Shown one piece after another: positions 7,500 through 8,879 of a stretch of DNA of 8,879 nucleotides. Position 1 is the stretch's first letter. Each line of letters opens with the position of its first letter. Both the position numbers and the translations under genes were made by a program. Source of the stretch: Gammaproteobacteria bacterium (lineage in GTDB: Bacteria; Pseudomonadota; Gammaproteobacteria; UBA5335); contig WOZT01000056.1 in the NCBI GenBank assembly GCA_011620145.1, positions 1 to 8,879 on the forward strand. Direction: 5' to 3'. Below the pieces are notes generated by a model, which was given only the letters and a program-made list of their open reading frames with translations, was not told the DNA's origin and searched no databases.

Positions 7500-7961
7500 T
7501 CAGGGGTAGTACAGGCTCAGGGTTTCCGCCAGGCAGCAGGGCTTTTCCTGCCCTTCCCGCTCCACACTCAGCTGGGTCACCGTCTGGATCGCGCCGGCAA
7601 TCTCGCGCACGCCCTTGAGCGTTACGCGCACGCGGATGCGGCTGCCCACCGGAACAGGGGCGGTGAATCGCAGCTTGTTCATGCCGTAGTTCACCCCCAT
7701 GCGCACGCCGTTGATTTGGAGAACCTCATCCACCAAGGCAGGTGTCAACGCGATGGTCAGATAGCCATGGGCAATGGGAACCCCATGGGGGGATTCCCGG
7801 CTACAGCGCTCGGGATCGGTGTGGATCCACTGGTTGTCCCCTGTGGCCTGCGCAAACTGGTTGATGCGCTCCTGGGTGACCTCCACCCAATTGCTGACGC
7901 CGACCTCCTGGCCCACCATCTCTTTCAGTTCGGCGATGCCATTGATCACCCGCTTGGCCAT
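7500..7961 (-). CDS. MaoC-like hot-dog dehydratase, (R)-specific enoyl-CoA hydratase type
   Basis: The 153-residue single hot-dog protein matches the MaoC/NodN family, whose members hydrate trans-2-enoyl-CoA to (R)-3-hydroxyacyl-CoA and link beta-oxidation with polyhydroxyalkanoate or fatty-acid synthesis. The catalytic motif is ATGDNQWIHTDPERC, with D42 and H47 as the expected acid/base pair, followed by GVPIAHGYLTIAL (60-71). Length and motif order are typical of this compact form. The ATG at 7961 has a strong ribosome binding site, AAGGAG at 7976-7971. It is separated from hemD by 9 bases and probably heads the tight gene group that continues to the FAD dehydrogenase. The acyl substrate is not predictable, and no PHA synthase gene is in view. 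Confidence 0.88.
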   Translation of the reverse strand: MAKRVINGIAELKEMVGQEVGVSNWVEVTQERINQFAQATGDNQWIHTDPERCSRESPHGVPIAHGYLTIALTPALVDEVLQINGVRMGVNYGMNKLRFTAPVPVGSRIRVRVTLKGVREIAGAIQTVTQLSVEREGQEKPCCLAETLSLYYP

Positions 7962-8100
7962 TCTGCCGTTCTCCTTGTGTCACGTGCCGTTGGTTTGGGT
8001 TGGAGCGGTCGGATCGACGCTTGCCATCGCCCTGGCGTTGTCATAGTTGTCATAATTGATGGACTTTAGCGCAGCCGATGGGATGGGGAGAAGTGCGCCG
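7962..8100 (-). promoter_or_regulatory. Intergenic region before maoC with tandem 9-base repeat
   Basis: This 139-base gap separates the DUF1249 gene from maoC and is the likeliest place for a promoter serving the maoC group. It contains a perfect tandem repeat (GTTGTCATA twice, 8037-8054 on the plus strand; TATGACAAC twice on the coding strand). I find no good -35/-10 pair: TATGAC is only a partial -10 and lacks a matching -35. A 15-codon frame (8027-7980) ends just before the maoC ribosome binding site, but it has no good site of its own. A promoter is inferred from position only. Confidence 0.35.
8037..8054. repeat. Perfect tandem direct repeat, 2 x GTTGTCATA
   Basis: Two identical 9-base units abut each other with no spacer, 76 bases before the maoC start codon. 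Side-by-side direct repeats at this spacing (about one helical turn) can be a binding site for a regulator contacting one face of DNA. I do not recognise the motif as that of a known regulator. It could also be a chance duplication. Confidence 0.6.
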
Positions 8101-8592
8101 TCACTCCTGGCCTGGCGTCGGCACGGTGATGGGCGGGAAAGGAACGGAGGGAAAGGCCGCCTCAAACCGGTAGCCCCGATCCACGCAATAGCGCAGCCAT
8201 TTATTCAGAAGCACATTGATTGCCCAACGTTCAGACAGGGGAATCAGCGGCTTACCACGCCTTGCTTCCGGAACGGGATCTGGAATCGCCTCGCACTGCC
8301 GGGCATCGTGATACACCCGCAACTGCAGATCCGGGATGGCCTGCGGGTCGCCCGTTTCACCGAAGTAGTGCGTCAGGTGATAGGTCGTGGTGAAGCGATC
8401 CCGCTGCAGCACGGACAGATACAGCGCCGGCAATGCCGGGGATGATCGGGCCACGGCGCCCCAGGGATAAGGCTCGATGGTGCCCAGCAGACGGGCCAGC
8501 ACGGCATGGTTTTGTTCGTACAGCGCCAGAAGACCCGCCAGATTGGGTTGGGCGTAGCGATCAGCAACGGAGGTAACGGGCAGCAGATTCAC
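8101..8592 (-). CDS. DUF1249 family protein, YqiB-like
   Basis: The 163-residue product matches the DUF1249 family, represented by E. coli YqiB, whose biochemical role is not established. Recognisable parts are the N-terminal LLALYEQNHAVLARLLG helix (21-37), the central LQLRVYHDARQCEAI (89-103), which parallels the LPSMTVRLYHDA region of YqiB, and the C-terminal ERWAINVLLNKWLRYCVDRGY (121-141, in two blocks), which parallels the YqiB segment ending in WLRYCLAHG. There is no signal peptide or membrane segment, so it should be cytoplasmic. The start is GTG at 8592 with AGGA at 8605-8602; no other start codon lies ahead of the conserved region. Unlike in E. coli, no nudF, cpdA or parE is next to it here. 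It is divergent from the encapsulated ferritin gene and 139 bases from maoC, so it may be transcribed alone. Confidence 0.8.
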   Translation of the reverse strand: MNLLPVTSVADRYAQPNLAGLLALYEQNHAVLARLLGTIEPYPWGAVARSSPALPALYLSVLQRDRFTTTYHLTHYFGETGDPQAIPDLQLRVYHDARQCEAIPDPVPEARRGKPLIPLSERWAINVLLNKWLRYCVDRGYRFEAAFPSVPFPPITVPTPGQE

Positions 8593-8691
8593 AACAGGTC
8601 ATCCTGGCACAGACGGATCTCGATGCTTGGCGTGGGCGAAGCTTGTGATAATGTTTTCAGCCTTGATGGGCTTTGACTAAGGGAAACACTT
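8593..8691. promoter_or_regulatory. Divergent promoter region between DUF1249 gene and encapsulated ferritin
   Basis: These 99 bases must carry the start signals of two divergent genes. Toward the ferritin, TGTGATAAT (8644-8652) is a good extended -10 element (GATAAT at 8647-8652) with no strong -35; it would start transcripts near 8659. The ferritin ribosome binding site AAGGGA (8679-8684) lies 7 bases before its ATG. Only one GATAAT-like hexamer is present, so I do not call a Fur box. A sigma-54-like arrangement (GG at 8629-8630, GC at 8641-8642) is a poor match otherwise. No clear promoter is seen for the minus-strand gene. Confidence 0.4.
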
Positions 8692-8879
8692 ATGGCGCAT
8701 GAAGGCTATCATGAATCGGTCTCTGATCTGCGGCTGGAAACCCAGGATCTGCATCGGGCAATCGTTTCCCTGATGGAAGAACTGGAAGCGGTCGATTGGT
8801 ACCAGCAGCGGGTTGATGCCTGTCAGGACCCCGAGCTCCAGGCCATCCTGGCGCACAATCGGGATGAAGAGAAGGAGCA
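8692..8879 (+). CDS. Encapsulated ferritin-like protein (EncFtn), N-terminal part, cut by window edge
   Basis: Only the first 62 codons are present. They match encapsulated ferritins such as Rhodospirillum rubrum Rru_A0973, which sit inside encapsulin shells and oxidise Fe(II) for mineral storage. Two conserved blocks are visible: HRAIVSLMEELEAVDWYQQR (21-40) and ILAHNRDEEKE (52-62). By alignment with the R. rubrum protein, E29, E30, E32, W36, Y37 and E60 correspond to its E31, E32, E34, W38, Y39 and E62. The next codon begins CA, as expected for the His ligand equivalent to H65. EncFtn is a two-helix protein of about 95-140 residues that forms a ring-shaped decamer, so roughly half is missing, including any C-terminal shell-targeting peptide. 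The ATG at 8692 has AAGGGA 7 bases upstream. An encapsulin shell gene usually follows or lies close by. Confidence 0.9.
   Translation, partial: MAHEGYHESVSDLRLETQDLHRAIVSLMEELEAVDWYQQRVDACQDPELQAILAHNRDEEKE

Noticed and set aside
7980..8027. A 15-codon leader-peptide-like frame ending just before the maoC ribosome binding site
   Set aside because: Its ribosome binding site is too close to the start, and there is no run of regulatory codons or attenuator hairpin.
5442..8069. A 2.6-kb open frame (875 codons) on the plus strand antisense to cls, hemD and maoC
   Set aside because: The translation is dominated by His, Gln, Arg and Gly without any domain, as expected from the antisense of GC-rich genes. 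The three minus-strand genes beneath it have clear catalytic motifs.
8628..8643. A sigma-54-like promoter upstream of the encapsulated ferritin gene
   Set aside because: GG and GC have the right 12-base spacing, but the surrounding bases match the consensus poorly, and a good extended -10 lies just downstream.
8645..8660. A Fur box at the ferritin promoter
   Set aside because: Only one GATAAT-type hexamer is present; a credible Fur site needs at least three adjoining units or a 19-base palindrome.

Overview
The window is GC-rich, densely coded bacterial chromosome and looks proteobacterial. The YqiB-like DUF1249 gene, a family I associate mainly with Gammaproteobacteria, points to that class. 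A persulfide dioxygenase joined to a SulP anion transporter would suit an organism that handles reduced sulfur. The species cannot be fixed from the sequence. There are eight complete protein genes and one partial gene. I see no rRNA, tRNA, insertion sequence, CRISPR array or convincing intrinsic terminator.

Left part, plus strand (1-2747). An AT-rich leader of about 260 bases holds a near-consensus sigma-70 promoter. A perfect 12-base palindrome (177-188) lies across its spacer and the start of the -10 box, which is a natural repressor position. The promoter drives an ETHE1-type persulfide dioxygenase (259-945) and a SulP/STAS transporter (945-2747) joined by a TGATG junction. A likely reading is a persulfide-detoxification unit: the dioxygenase turns glutathione persulfide into sulfite and glutathione, and the transporter moves a sulfur oxyanion or another anion.

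Middle, minus strand (8592 down to 2686). Read 5' to 3' on that strand, the genes are a DUF1249/YqiB protein, a MaoC-like hydratase, a uroporphyrinogen-III synthase-like protein (HemD family), a cardiolipin synthase with two HKD motifs, a zinc-less MDR oxidoreductase and a GlcD/D2HGDH-type FAD dehydrogenase. Spacing between maoC, hemD and cls is tight (9 and 18 bases), and the last two genes overlap by 4 bases (GTGA), so maoC to the FAD dehydrogenase may be one transcription unit. The end of the FAD dehydrogenase overlaps the end of sulP by 62 bases in convergent orientation.

Right edge, plus strand (8692-8879). The first 62 codons of an encapsulated ferritin (EncFtn) are present, with its ferroxidase glutamates conserved. 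It is divergent from the DUF1249 gene across about 100 bases. An encapsulin shell gene is expected just beyond the window. This iron-storage nanocompartment is the most notable system here, but it is a known type and not a new one.
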